From Heterodera schachtii (taxonomy: Eukaryota > Nematoda > Chromadorea > Rhabditida > Heteroderidae), in NCBI GenBank assembly GCA_023374025.1, contig SIJG01000004.1, positions 3,935,587 to 3,999,586 on the forward strand: DNA of 64,000 nt, read 5' to 3'. A model generated the notes under the pieces. The model saw nothing but the letters and a program-made list of their open reading frames with translations. It made no database searches and was not told where the DNA came from. The translations under genes were made by a program, and so were the position numbers. Below are positions 31,991-43,170 of the stretch, in pieces; position 1 is the stretch's first letter, and each line of letters begins with the position of its first letter.

Positions 31991-32883
31991 GTTTTTCTTT
32001 ACTCTTGTTCATTATATGAGAAGTAATTTCAACAAAAATAATATATTCTAAAATTTTTGTATATCATCAATAAATTGTTTGTAAATATTCTCTAATTTAA
32101 TTAAACTTTTTTATTTTAAATAATGCGGAAATTAAATAATTATTTTCATTTTTAATTTAAAGAAATAAAGGCAATTTTGAACTGAAAGAATGTGAATTTG
32201 TCGTGTTCTTGACTGGTTTTATAACCATAGTGATTGATGAATGATGAGCATTTGATAATTTTTTTTTTATCAAAACAATTTCATCGCACGGACAAAACAA
32301 AACCTTTATTTTAATCCATCATTTTTTCAATAACTCGAAGATATTATGAAATTAATTAAGGTAATTAATTATTTTTTAATAATTCTCAAGTGTCTGAGTT
32401 GGATTTATGACACAAACCCCTTCAAAACAGGTTCCAAAAATTGGAATATAAATCAAAGTACCAATAAGGGAGCGTAAAAATTGCACTATAACAACTTTTT
32501 TTTTTTGCCATTTTAAATTTCCGACATTTAAGATGTGTATTTTTTGAAAAAATAATTGAAACTAAAAATTTAGCTAAATCCGAAAATTTCAAACATTTTA
32601 TTTTTTCTAAATCCAAAAAGTGAAAATTTATTTTTTTATTAAATTTTCATTTGTATTTAGTATCATAAAAACTCAAAAAATTATTCTTGAAAAAATTAAG
32701 GGATAAAACTCTGATTTGGCAAAAAAAAAAAATAGAATCTATTAATATCTATTTAAACAATAAAATAAAAGTTTTTGATTTTGTTCCGTCGAAGCTTAAC
32801 CGGCCCAGATAAATTTACAAGGGGATGGCAACCTACAACCATTTGTGGGTAAAAATTTTCTAATTAGTAGAAATAAAATTATG

Positions 32884-32944
32884 CGGGGGGGGGGGGGGGG
32901 GAACTGATACAGGGGGGAAACGGCGGGGGGGGGGGGGGGGGGGG
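32884..32944. repeat. Two long G tracts
   Basis: Runs of about 19 and about 22 G flank ACTGATACAGGGGGGAAACG. Strong G-quadruplex potential; also a likely place for sequencing length errors. Confidence 0.9.
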
Positions 32945-33147
32945 AACGTAGTGCACCCATCTGGCTAGGCATTACCAAAATGACTTGCCTAATGGCAATA
33001 ATAGCGATGTAAATCCCTCTCTTAATCACATACAATGAGGGGTTATTCGGTAGTAAGGTAAAGAAGGATAAATTTTAGGCTGAGATTTGTCCATTATTTT
33101 GTAAAATGGGTTAATCCCCGGGGCGAGTAAATCTGCCGCTCTCTTAC

Positions 33148-33196
33148 CATAGTAATCGCTTGTTCCTCCTCCTCATGCAAAGTGCCGTTCTTCAGG
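33148..33196 (-). CDS. Possible short internal exon (minus strand)
   Basis: 49 bases with TTTTTAG before and GTAAGAG after, encoding LKNGTLHEEEEQAITM in one open frame. Composition is coding-like. Neighbouring exons are not found, so this is tentative. Confidence 0.3.
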
Positions 33197-33364
33197 CTAA
33201 AAAGGACAAAGCTATTAGCATTGACACATATTACCAAAAAAAATATCTCGTAGAATTAGGGCTTTTCTAAATTTGATTTGGTAAAAAAGTGAAGATCCAG
33301 CCATAATTAAATCTCCTAACATAAGTATTCGACCTCAAAAACAAATACAATTTTATGTTGGACT

Positions 33365-34473
33365 ATGCCGAAAAATGAAAACCCACCCGATCAGAATGGC
33401 CATGTTCTCGTTGTACAGCTAGGTGATTTGCTGCGCACATTTGGCCAACAGTGCGCCATTGCACGGCGGAATGGTGTCGGGATTGTCGCGCAACTTCAGT
33501 CCCCCACTTCCCCTTTCGGTGTTTACATTTCAGTCCCTCTTCCACTTTTGGTGCCTTCTATTTCAGTCCCCCCTTTCTTTCAAAGGGCAATGAATTTTTC
33601 TCGCGCGATGTGTCGGGGACAGTCTTCTCGCTGGTGATGATCCTTGTGCTGGTTCTGAGCATGTACTTGCTCGCATGCAGGTCGTCATCATTCCCCCCCC
33701 CCTTTCGTTTTCACTTTTTCGTTCTCTCTGCCGGCCATTCGCCGTTTTTAGGTCCAGTCGCGCTATTTGAGCAGCCGCCGTGCCGACCTTCTCAGTGCGT
33801 GCACATTCTCCAGCAGCACCGCCGGGGGCAGCCACCACTTTGTGTCGACTGTGCCGGGCTCTGCCCGCCGCGTTGGGCTTTTCCCCATCGGCAACGATGC
33901 TAATCGGTCGGCAAATTCGGCAGCAAGTTTCGGCTCGCGAACATTCCCTTCCCTCGCGAGGTCATTGGCGCCGTTTCTGTTAAGCTGAGCCGACGCGGGG
34001 CCACCGCCGTACGCGCCCCCGGGACAAAGAGGTGGGGGAAAGGAAGCGAAACAACGGAAAGAAAAGAAACAGACAATAACGGCACAATGCCAAATTACTA
34101 TTCGAATATTTTGACAGTTCGTCGGTCACGCAACGAAGCGTTGCCGCCTTTACCTTCTTATGAAGACGTGACCAAACTTCCCGCCCTAATCACAACGGCA
34201 CATGCAAACACGGACGAACAGAGACAAGGGATTGAGGAAAGGGCGGGAAGAGAGGCAGAGGAACAGAGACAAAGGAACGAAGAGAGAGCAGGAAGAGAGG
34301 CAGAGGAACAGAGACAAAGGAATGAAGAGAGATCAGGAAGAGAGGCAGAGGAACAGAGACAAAGGAATGGAGAAAGAGCAGGAAGAGAGGGAGAGAAATT
34401 TAAGCATTTGCCTAAAAATCGCAGCTCTATACATTATCAGCTTTTCCAACTAAATTTATCGATGCGAAAGTAA
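33365..34473 (+). CDS. GC-rich gene, probable single-pass membrane protein (model uncertain)
   Basis: A GC island of about 1 kb, unlike anything around it. Coding-like pieces: MPKNENPPDQNGHVLVVQL at 33365, then a segment with GNEFFSRDV followed by a transmembrane helix (FSLVMILVLVLSMYLLAC, about 33590-33680). After a TTTTTAGGTCCAG acceptor near 33763 comes SRYLSSRRADLL. A tail open from about 33904 holds REVIGAV, PNYYSNILTVRRS, the PPLPSYEDV motif (PSY-type, could bind WW domains) and four 15-residue repeats of EQRQRNEERAGREAE to 34473. Joining these needs one frame change near 33900 and an unresolved first intron, so exon limits are unsure. Not recognised as a known family. Confidence 0.45.
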
Positions 34474-34549
34474 TGAATTTTCGCTTTAAATTTAAAATAG
34501 GAATTTTTATAAGCAATTAAAGTACCAAGAAACATGACATTATCACTCG

Positions 34550-35119
34550 TCATCTGTTCACATTTTCAACCGTACTCGAATTATTTCCATCTTCCGTCTC
34601 AGCCTCCGCCGTAGTCGAATTGTCCGCGTCCTCCGTCACATCCTCCAAAGTAGTCAAATGGTCCGCGTCCTCTGTCGCATCCTCCACCACAGTCGAATTG
34701 TCCGCGTCCTCCGTCACATCCTCCAAAGTAGTCAAATTGTCCGCGTTCTCCGTCACATCCTCCACCGTAGTCGAATTGTCCGCGTCTTCTGTCACCTCCG
34801 CCGTAGTCAAACTGTCTTTGGCGCCCACCGTAGTCGAATTGTCTTCAGTCCCCACCGTAGTCGAATTGTCCGCGTTCTCCGTCACATCCTCCACCGTAGT
34901 CGAATTGTCCGCGTCTTCTGTCACAGCCTCCACCGTAGTCAAACTGTCTTCGGCGCCCACCGTAGTCGAATTGTCTTCAGTACCCACCGTAGTCGAATTG
35001 TCCGCTTCGTCCTTTTCGACCTCAATCACAGGCGAATTCAGGGGAAAAGTCGATGCACCATGTCCAAGACATGCAAACAGCATTCCAAAGAAGACAATGT
35101 CGATGCTTGATATTTTCAT
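34550..35119 (-). CDS. Secreted acidic Asn/Thr-repeat protein (189 aa)
   Basis: Single-exon ORF with signal peptide (MKISSIDIVFFGMLFACLGH, cleavage near GAS). After about residue 35 it is nearly all repeats with a 13-residue period (EDADNSTTVEDVT and variants; 39 bases). There are many N-S-T and N-L-T sequons and a strong negative charge, so it would be a heavily N-glycosylated, mucin-like surface or secreted protein. No cysteine remains in the repeat region. The upstream flank is shared with the 27728 gene although the proteins are unrelated. Repeat-number variation is expected. Confidence 0.8.
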   Translation of the reverse strand: MKISSIDIVFFGMLFACLGHGASTFPLNSPVIEVEKDEADNSTTVGTEDNSTTVGAEDSLTTVEAVTEDADNSTTVEDVTENADNSTTVGTEDNSTTVGAKDSLTTAEVTEDADNSTTVEDVTENADNLTTLEDVTEDADNSTVVEDATEDADHLTTLEDVTEDADNSTTAEAETEDGNNSSTVENVNR

Positions 35120-35279
35120 AGTGTCTGGAATTTAGAAAAATTAATTAAAATAATAATTTTTTTTAATATCTAATATTTAAACCTATTTAAATTGACATAT
35201 TTTTACAAATTAATTAATATTCGCTTGCTTAAATACTCAGTGAATGATTAAACAAATTCCATTAATTGAATTTGTAACT

Positions 35280-36007
35280 TATTTTTAAGGATTTGCCTTG
35301 CCATTTTATAATTATTAATTTAGTTAAAAAAAAACTTAAAATTTATCATTGTGGATAATTAATGAAAAGAAGAAACAAAATTTTTGTATATCAATAAATA
35401 TTTGTAAATATTCCTTAATTTAATTAAACTTTTTTTTAAAATAATACGGTAAATTAAATAATTATTTTCGTTATTAAATTAAAGAAATAATGGCAATTTT
35501 GAACTGAAAGAATGTGAATTTGTCGTGTTCTTGACTGGTTTTATAACCATAGTGATTGATGAATGATGAGCATTTGATAATTTTTTTAAAATTTTATCAA
35601 AACAATTTCATCGCACGGACAAAACAAAACCTTCATTTTAATCCATCATTTTTTCAATAATTCGGAGACATTTTGAAAATTAATTAGGTAATTAATTATT
35701 TTTTAATATTCTCAAATGTCTGAGTAACAGACTTTTTTTTGCCATTTTGAATTTCCGATATTTAAGATGTGGATTTTTTGAAAATTTGAAAACTAAAAAT
35801 TTAGCTAAATCCGAAAATTGCAAAAATTTTATTTATTTTTTAAATTAAATTTTCGTTTGAATTTGGTATCCTAAAAATTAAAAATCCTTGAACGAAATTA
35901 GGAAATAAAAATTCTGATTTGGTAAAAAAATGGTTAAATAGAAAAATATATTAATAACATCTATTTCTTCACTAAAATAAAAATTTTGATTTTCTTACGT
36001 CGAAGCA
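35280..36007 (-). repeat. Shared upstream flank, third copy
   Basis: Matches 27895-28495 and 32030-32800, ending at TACGTCGAAGC. It begins about 160 bases upstream of the ATG of the acidic repeat gene. Confidence 0.7.
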
Positions 36008-36149
36008 GTGAGGGCGCCGAGTCCCATGGAATTTTCACCAATTAGATAATTTAGGCAAAGATCCAATAATGCGACAATTTAAAAACCTTTCCGGTAATAT
36101 TTTTCCATCCGTTCATACTCAAGAGAAATTAACAAAATGACAAATTTTA

Positions 36150-36440
36150 AATTTTCGATCAATAAGTTGTGATACCTTTGCGCGGACCAGGCCATTTTCG
36201 TGTAGCCCGAGTTTTTGAACTAAAACTTTTTTAATTGTCAACCAAATCCAACAATCTTAGTATCATTCGATAGCCCCAAGAGTGCTCTATTTAATACGTA
36301 AAATTTCGAAAAATTTCGTTTAGGTTCAAAAAAGTTATGCCCAGAAAATCTTCAAAAAAACTGGTTTTCTAAACCTTTTTGGTCATAACTTTTTTAGAAC
36401 CTTAACGAAATTTTTCACAATTTTGTATTCAATTTGTCAT
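36150..36440. mobile_element. Foldback element (partial)
   Basis: Arms such as TTTCGTTTAGGTTCAAAAAAGT pair imperfectly with CTTTTTTAGAACCTTAACGAA. It contains GTATCATTCGATAGCCCC, which is related to the arms of the 23029 and 53400 elements. The outer parts have decayed. Confidence 0.55.
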
Positions 36441-36911
36441 TTTTTGACTATTTTTCCATATATTTTTTTTGAGAAAATCTTTTTATTGCTGTTTATAAAA
36501 TTTTTGCTTGTACAGGCCGGAATTCCCTTATGAGCCCTTAAAAGTTTTTAATTCGTGGTAAGCGTAACTAAGGTATTTCCCTGCAAAATTTCAAGCTTTT
36601 CTGACAATTACGAAACAAATAGAAAAACCAGCGTTTTAAACTTTGTGATTTTTTGTTACCTTAAAAATGGAAGCCATACTTAATATGTCTCAAATTTTGA
36701 AAAGCCTTTTTGAAATTTTGGGGTTCCGTGCTGGCAATTAGAGGCTGGTAAATAATTATTTTATCGACCTGAAAGAAAAACAAATAACCGAATAATTATA
36801 CTAAAAGAGGAAATTCTATAAAGAAAGTATTACAAAATGGAAAAATAATTCAAAAAGGTAAATGAATACGAAATATGAATGACCAGCAGCAGAGGTGCGG
36901 AAAACAAAAAA

Positions 36912-37160
36912 AAAAAGTTATGAAAATGGCGACGAATCGAAAGCGCCAAAAAAGTTATGAAAATGGCGACGAATTGAATTGCCAAAAAAGTTATGAAAAT
37001 GGCGACGAATTGAATTGCCAAAAAAATTATGAAAATGGCGACGAATCGAAAGCGCCAAAAAATTATGAAAATGGCGACGAATTGAATTGCCAAAAAAGTT
37101 ATCAAAATGGCGACGAATCGAAAGCGCCAAAAAAAGTTATGAAAATGGCGACGAATCGAA
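36912..37160. repeat. 36-bp tandem repeat grown from the family gene's stop region
   Basis: Seven units of AAAATGGCGACGAATTGAATTGCC plus AAAAAGTTATG. Two variants (CGAAAGCGCC and TTGAATTGCC) alternate. The last unit is the true 3' end of the gene at 37137-38733, where the sequence encodes FDSSPFS and the stop. Confidence 0.88.
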
Positions 37161-38733
37161 ATCGCCAAATGTGTGCTTATATTCACCTTCCAGCAATATT
37201 GCTTTGAGAAAACTTTCTTTTTTTGATTTTTCCAATTCCTCTTTTGCTGCCTTGGAATTTTTCTTGGCATTTTCGCATAAATTTTTCAATTTTTGTTCAA
37301 ATGCATTTCGGAGTTTGGCAATATTTGTTTCTATTTCATTTGTTGATGCATTTTCCCCAATTTTCTTCTCATTAATTTCGTAATTGAATTCATCCTCGTT
37401 TAGCAAATGTATCATCTCCAAAAAATAATTATTTTTCCAAGAATATTTCGAAATGTTGTTATTCAGTTTTTCGATGATATCAATGAAACTGTACGGTGAA
37501 AATATTGGCTCCACCAATGGTGGCAATTGTTTCGAAATTTTCGGGTTTTTAGCTTAAGAAATTTTTACCATTATTATTTTCATAAATGAAAAATTTCAAT
37601 AATGTAAAATCCGAACAAACCTTCAGCATACAATCGGAAAAAATATTCATATAAAATGTCCAAGTATTTGCGATACTTTTGGCATATTTCTTTTAATTTT
37701 TTTTCAATTTTGTCGTCACATTTCCAATTCTTTTGCATTAAATACAAAACGACAAGCTTTATCTCATATTTTTGTGGCAAAAACCCAACAATATTTATAA
37801 GTCTAACAAAATTCTCAAGATTGGTCGCCTGTCCTTTAACAAACTCAGAAAGCAATCTATTAGAAATCTAAAAAAAAAATAAGTAATTCAAGTAAATATT
37901 CTTTTAATTGAAGACCTACCCATTCATCTGAATCATCGAATAGTGAATCCACAATTAAAAAATGCTTGTCCTTATTTATTTTATTGGCCATCTTTTGACT
38001 CTGTATTTTTGCATTTTGTTCCGATTTTTTGAGTATTTCCTCCAAATTTTCTTCAAATTTTTGACGAATTATTTCATCAACAATTTCATTTGTTTGCCAT
38101 TCATTCGCTGTGTCAATTGCCAATTGCAAAATCATTTCATTAATTGGCAATTTTTGTTCATTTTCCAATTTTATTTCATAATTCAATCTGTTCTCATTCA
38201 ACAATTTTGGTTCAAACTGATTACCGAACAATTCGTTTAATTTGTATTGATAAATTTTTCGCACCCATTTTATAAAATAAAACTGCGAAATTTTGACCAA
38301 ACAATTCACAGCATAAATAAATGGCCCATCAATTAGGTCTTCAAATACGAATTTTGGCTTCACTGTTGGGATTCCGACATATTCTCTGTACAAATATTCG
38401 TACAAAATGTCCAAATATTTTCGATATTTTTGGCATTCTGTCCGTTCATATTCTTCAAATTCCTTCGCAATTTTGTCACATTGCCAATTTTTTCTCATAA
38501 AATATACAAGGCCAAGGTAATGCTGATACTTATGCATTGAAAATTGGCAGATTTGAATTTTCGGATGGCCTTTCATAACTGCAATTAGCCTAGCATTGTC
38601 TGTCTAATGAAAATGGATTGCATAATTAATTTCCCTAATTAATTTTTCTCACCGAAGGAATTTCATTTGAAATTTGAGTTAAAAAATGAAGAATAATAAT
38701 AAGAATAGGAATTATAAAAAAAGAAAAGAACAT
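37137..38733 (-). CDS. Secreted two-domain family protein, intact copy (475 aa)
   Basis: Exons 38733-38653, 38603-37920, 37867-37621, 37552-37137; total 1428 bases, closed frame. Signal peptide MFFSFFIIPILIIILHFLTQ. Domain 1 has YQHYLGLVYFMRKNWQCDKI, TECQKYRKYLDILYEYLYRE, VKPKF and LLNENRLNYEIK. Domain 2 has YLMQKNWKCDD, KYRKYLDILYEYFFRLYAEA, LVEPIF, LLNEDEFNYEIN, LRNAFEQKLKNLCENAK and the end FDSSPFS. The usual Met at the start of exon 2 is an Arg here, which is harmless because translation begins in exon 1. Only about 60 bases of upstream flank are shared with the 46322 gene before a minisatellite begins, so its promoter is unclear. Confidence 0.85.
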
Positions 38734-38835
38734 TGTTTTATTTATTTTTTCCAAAATGAAAAATTCCCAATTCACCTCGCCTTAAAAATTCACTTAAAAT
38801 CAATTTGCCAATAATTAATAAAACATAAACCAAAA

Positions 38836-39224
38836 AGACGAGAGCGAGAGTTTTTTGGCGAGAGGCGAGAGTCCCCAAAAAGGCGAGAGCGAGAGTTTGG
38901 CGAGAGGCGAAAGTCCCCAAAAAGGCGACAGCGAGAGTTTGGCGAGAGGCGAAAGTCCCCAAAAAGGCGACAGCGAGAGTTTGGCGAGAGTCCCCAAAAA
39001 GGCGAGAGCGAGAGTTTGGCGAGAGTCCCCAAAAAGGCGAGAGCGAGAGTTTGGCGAGAGTCCCCAAAAAGGCGAGAGCGAGAGTTTGGCGAGAGTCCAC
39101 AAAAAGGCGAGAGCGAGAGTTTGGCGAGAGTCCCCAAAAAGGCGAGAGCGAGAGTTTGGCGAGAGGCGAGAGTCCACAAAAAGGCGAGAGCGAGAGTTTG
39201 GCGAGAGTCCCCAAAAAGGCGAGA
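38836..39224. repeat. Minisatellite, GGCGAGAGCGAGAGTTTGGC units
   Basis: About ten units of 38 to 46 bases of the same family as 8805-9060, just upstream of the 38733 start. Some units contain an extra GCGAGAG step. ORFs in several frames are periodicity artefacts. Confidence 0.93.
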
Positions 39225-39227
39225 ATC

Positions 39228-39470
39228 AGTGAATGAAAATTTTGTATTTAAAAGAAATTATGGGATTACTTAAATTGAAATTGAAGGACCAATAATTTAT
39301 GAACGCGTTGCTTTTGAATCAGCATCCACGGCCTATCCCCAAAATATCTTCTCCAAATTGAACGGAAAACATCGACCTAAAGGATGCGTATCTCCAGGTT
39401 GAAATGGACGAGAAGTCCAAAGAACTGTGCTCACTTTTTATTGTGAAACAGACTGCTTGCTCATTTAAAT
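39228..39470 (+). pseudogene. Chimera: family exon 2 fragment joined to gypsy-type RT fragment, copy 1
   Basis: The first about 70 bases match exon 2 of the secreted family (NFVFKRNYGIT, a stop, then IEIEGPIIY). Directly after comes sequence like a Ty3/gypsy reverse transcriptase (NQHPRPIP, then DLKDAYLQVEMDEKSKELC, with a frame change between). A second copy of the same junction is at 42617-42840. Non-functional. Confidence 0.75.
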
Positions 39471-39639
39471 CCATTTCAAAAAAAAAAGGAAAAAAGAGAA
39501 CGGAATGAGTAAAAATTCTGTTTTATTTGTAAATGAAATTAAATATTAATTTAGCATTTAATATTTTTCATTTTAATTCGTTATATTGCGAAAATTGATG
39601 AAAACTCTTCGTTTAATTTACATTAAACATAATCAAATA

Positions 39640-39960
39640 ATAGAACATGCAAAAATTGATTATAATTGTACATTAATTAACTATATTTCTGCCCAAAAAA
39701 AATCGCAAATGTTTTTTTAAAAGAAAGTCAAATATTTCCAAAATTGATTAAAATTTTACATTAATTATAACTAAATTTTATGCCACTAATTGAAATTCGG
39801 ACGGAAATGTTTTTTAAAAGATAGTCAAATATTTCCAAAATTGATTAAAATTTTACATTAATTATAACTAAATTTTATGCCACTATTGAAATTTGGACGG
39901 AAATGTTTTTTGAATAAAACAAATATTACCAAAATTGATTAAAATTTTACATTCATTTGA
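39640..39960. repeat. About 97-bp tandem repeat, three copies
   Basis: Units contain GTCAAATATTTCCAAAATTG, ACATTAATTATAACTAAATT and CGGACGGAAATG. They lie upstream of the 40034 pseudogene. Confidence 0.85.
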
Positions 39961-40033
39961 AATAATTATTCTTCAAACCCTTATAAAAGTCTGTGCTAAT
40001 TATTATTTTTTCATAATTATAAAATTATAGAAT

Positions 40034-41832
40034 ATGTATAACTCTGCTTCTAAAATTTTGTTTCTCATTAATATTCCTTTCATTTTTTATCGTTTTCGGG
40101 TGCAAATCCATCGGCGAGTTAATTTATTGCAATAATTATTTTAAATAATCAATTTAATTACTCGGATTAATAATAAAATTTATTCCATTTTAATAAGGTT
40201 GACGATACTAACCTGCTAATTGAGTTAATGAAAGCCCAAAACAAAATGAAATCAGTGAATATTCAAAGCAGAAATATGAGGTACAGCTTGGCATATTGCA
40301 TTTTCTATGGAAGAATTGGCAATGCGACGAAATTCCGACAAAATTTGAAGAACATGAACGGACAGAATGCCAAAAATATCGAAAATATTTGGACATTTTG
40401 TACGAATATTTATTTAGAGAATTCGCCGGAACTTACACAGTGAAGCCAAAATTCATATTTAAAAGAAATTGTGGAATTACTGAAATTGAAATTGATGGAC
40501 CAATTTTTTATGCGGTGAATTGTTTGGCCAAAATTTCACAATTTTATTTTGCGGAATGGATGGGATCAAGATATGAATATAAATTACATAAACTGTTCAT
40601 TGATTTGGTTTTGAACCAAAATTGTTAAATGAGGAGAGATTGAATTATGAATCGGAAAATGAACCAAAATTGTCAATTAATGAAACAATTTTGCAATTGG
40701 CAATTGACACGGCGAATGAATGCCAAACAAATGAAAATTTAGACGGTATAATGCGACAAAAATTTGACAAAAATATGGAGGAAATGCTTTTAAAAGCTGA
40801 AAAAATGCAAAATATTATGATATAGGAGCAAAGTACGAAATAAAGTATGACAAATATTTGATTACAAAATTCTATGATTCAAAAACATGGGTGGGTTTTC
40901 AATTAAAAGAATATTTATTTAAATAACATAAATTTAGACAGAAGATGCTTTATTTTCTGAATTTGTCAAAGGACAGGCGACCAATAATCTTGAGAAATTT
41001 CGAAGACTTTTAAAAGGGTTTAATATTCAAAATTTTGTGCATTATTGGCCAACAAAAATTGCTCTCGACGAACCTGGCGCCGTGTTTTCGGTGAATTTGC
41101 GACATCAAAAAATAGGGGAGGAATCTGAAAAATTCAAAATTGAATTAGGCCGAAAATACGAAGAATATTTGCAAAATTTACAACAGAAATATGAGGCTCA
41201 TCTTGGCGTTGTGTATTTGATGAGAGAGAATTGGCACTGCGACAAAATTGGGGAGGAAATTAAAGAAAAAAACGTAACAAATGCCCAAAGTATCGAAAAT
41301 ATTTGGACATTTTATATGAATATTAATTCCGGTTGTATGCTGAAGGTTTGTTTGAATTTTATATTATTTGATTTTTCATTTATTTTAATTATAATTTATT
41401 TAGCTAAAAATCCGGAGTTGTCGGAACATTTGCCACCATTGGTGAAGCCAATATTTATTATAGAATATGATCCACAGAGTTTAATTGAAGTTGTCAGAAA
41501 CATAAACGAAATTTACATATATTTTTGGGAAAGAATCAAATTGTTTTTTGATGAAAGTTGGAAGATGAATTTGAAAAATGAGGATGAATTAAATTACGAA
41601 ATTAAAGAGAAGAAAATTGGGGAAAATGCATCAAAAAATGAAATAGACATAACCAAACTTCGGAAGGAATTTGATCAAAAAATAAAAAAATTTATATGAA
41701 AATGCCAAGGCAGAAATAACAAAATTGGCAACAAGCAATATCAGAAACAGATTCGATGCTGAAGAAAAAGGAATTTTGATAATTGAATTTAATGACAAGT
41801 TTTTCACTTTCATTTCGTCGCCATTTTCATAA
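40034..41832 (+). pseudogene. Secreted two-domain family protein, multiply broken copy
   Basis: All four exons are recognisable: signal peptide at 40034-40112 with a frame slip, exon 2 from 40201, exon 3 from 40938, exon 4 from about 41406 to 41832. Exon 2 has at least two frame shifts (near 40245 and 40600) and an early stop near 40823. Exon 3 has a shift near 41270 and an in-frame TAA in the LYEYLF motif. Exon 4 has a shift near 41690. The first donor is GC rather than GT. Exon 3 also carries a GC-richer insert (ALDEPGAVFSV) not seen in other copies. Confidence 0.88.
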
Positions 41833-42119
41833 TTTTTTTTGGTTGTTCACAAAATTGGGCTCTTCTGCTGATCATTTCATGTTTCCTATTCATTTTTTGT
41901 TTAGAATTCTTCTGTCTTCCTTTTCCATTTTTAATTATTTTATAATTTTTGTAATTTTAATTTTTCTTTATTAAATTTCCTATTTTTTGGTAATTATTTT
42001 AATGAATTTTTCTTTCCGGTTGATAAGTAATTGGTTACCAGCCGCTAATCAGCGCTGAACCCCAAAATTCAAAAAAGCTTTTCAAATTTGGGATATTTTA
42101 AGACATAAAAAATTTTAAG

Positions 42120-42480
42120 TTCTACATCGCGGCGCCATTCGTTCAACTGCCGCTGTACTCATTGGCGTTTCGGGTGGCTCACAGCAATGTGGAGAGGGCC
42201 ACCAATCAAATTGCCGAACATTTTACTGAAACGAACAATGGCAGCCTTGAAGTGTTTATCAGACTTTTTCAGCACCGATGGGCACAATTGAAGACGAACG
42301 CGCCTCTTCATAACATAATGCTAAAATTTAAAAATAAATTATTATTTTTTGTATGAATCCAGGACTCGATTTGTCCTTGAAAACATCAAGAATGTCCTTG
42401 CGAGCCGTTTAAAATTAAAAAAAATAAATTCGCTTATGAATTTAAAATTTTGTAAATTTTACTTTTTTTTGCGTTTGGGT
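42120..42480 (+). repeat. Dispersed element with TGAATCCAGNACTCGA tail, copy A
   Basis: An ORF ending at 42356 (VERATNQIAEHFTETNNG) is followed by a tail, TCCTTGAAAACAT and AATGTCCTTGC. The tail recurs, in inverse orientation, at about 48495-48560 and 62820-62880 next to different coding-like sequence. The ORF is not identified. Confidence 0.5.
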
Positions 42481-42616
42481 TTGACTCTTAGTCTACAATT
42501 ATTATAAAAAGTATTTGTAGAAATACATTTTTAGGTTTTACTTTTTTAAGCAAAGGCGAAATTGGAAAACCAATATCAGAAGCAGAAGATATTTGAGCAG
42601 AGCATACAACCGAATT

Positions 42617-42840
42617 GCATCAGTGAATGAAAATTTTGTATTTAAAAGAAATTATGGGATTACTTAAATTGAAATTGAAGGACCAATAATTTATGAACGC
42701 TTTGCTTTTGAATCAGCATCCACAGCCTATGCCCAAAAATATCTTCTCCAAATTAACGGAAAACAAATTTTTTCACAGATCGACCTAAAGGATGCGTATC
42801 TCCGAGAAGTCCAAAACTGTGCACAATCGCCACGCACAGA
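42617..42840 (+). pseudogene. Chimera: family exon 2 fragment joined to gypsy-type RT fragment, copy 2
   Basis: Same junction as at 39228-39470, including the stop after NYGIT. The RT part (NQHPQPMP, IFSKLTENKFF) differs by small indels. The shared breakpoint means the fusion formed once and then spread. Confidence 0.75.
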
Positions 42841-43072
42841 GAAATTTTCAGTCTCAGGACCTGTTCACTTCCTTGGATCCCGGGTCGTGGCACCAAAAAG
42901 TGTTGTGTCTGACCAACACTTTTACCGAAACTAGAGCAATTGGGATGGGTTTTTTGGGAAAGGTTTATTTCGACAAAAATAAGCTAAATTGGTTAAATGA
43001 TCGTTTCAGTCAAATGTGGTATGACAAAATGTGAATGTAATTCGAGAAGAGAAGAAGTCCAAATGGTGTCAA

Positions 43073-43170
43073 ATGAGTTGCTTATATACGGGTCGGGAGC
43101 AGAACGAGAAAAGGGTTTTTTTGTCCAATGAGTTGCTTATATACGGGTCGGGAGCAGATCAAGAAAAGCG
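43073..43170. repeat. Tandem duplication, about 60-bp unit
   Basis: AATGAGTTGCTTATATACGG with the following GTCGGGAGCAGA occurs twice. No function inferred. Confidence 0.8.

Larger units (their letters stand above)
28648..32800. repeat. Segmental duplication, unit 2
   Basis: Second copy of the 24788-28495 unit. It is lengthened by expansion of a 42-base repeat (30498-30755), by AT-rich DNA in its first intron and by the 600-base element at 31391-31990. Confidence 0.75.

Noticed and set aside
38738..39236. Five overlapping ORFs (LSPFWGLSP, ESLARGESPQKG types)
   Set aside because: All are frames of one minisatellite with no stop in its unit; same for 8742-9121.
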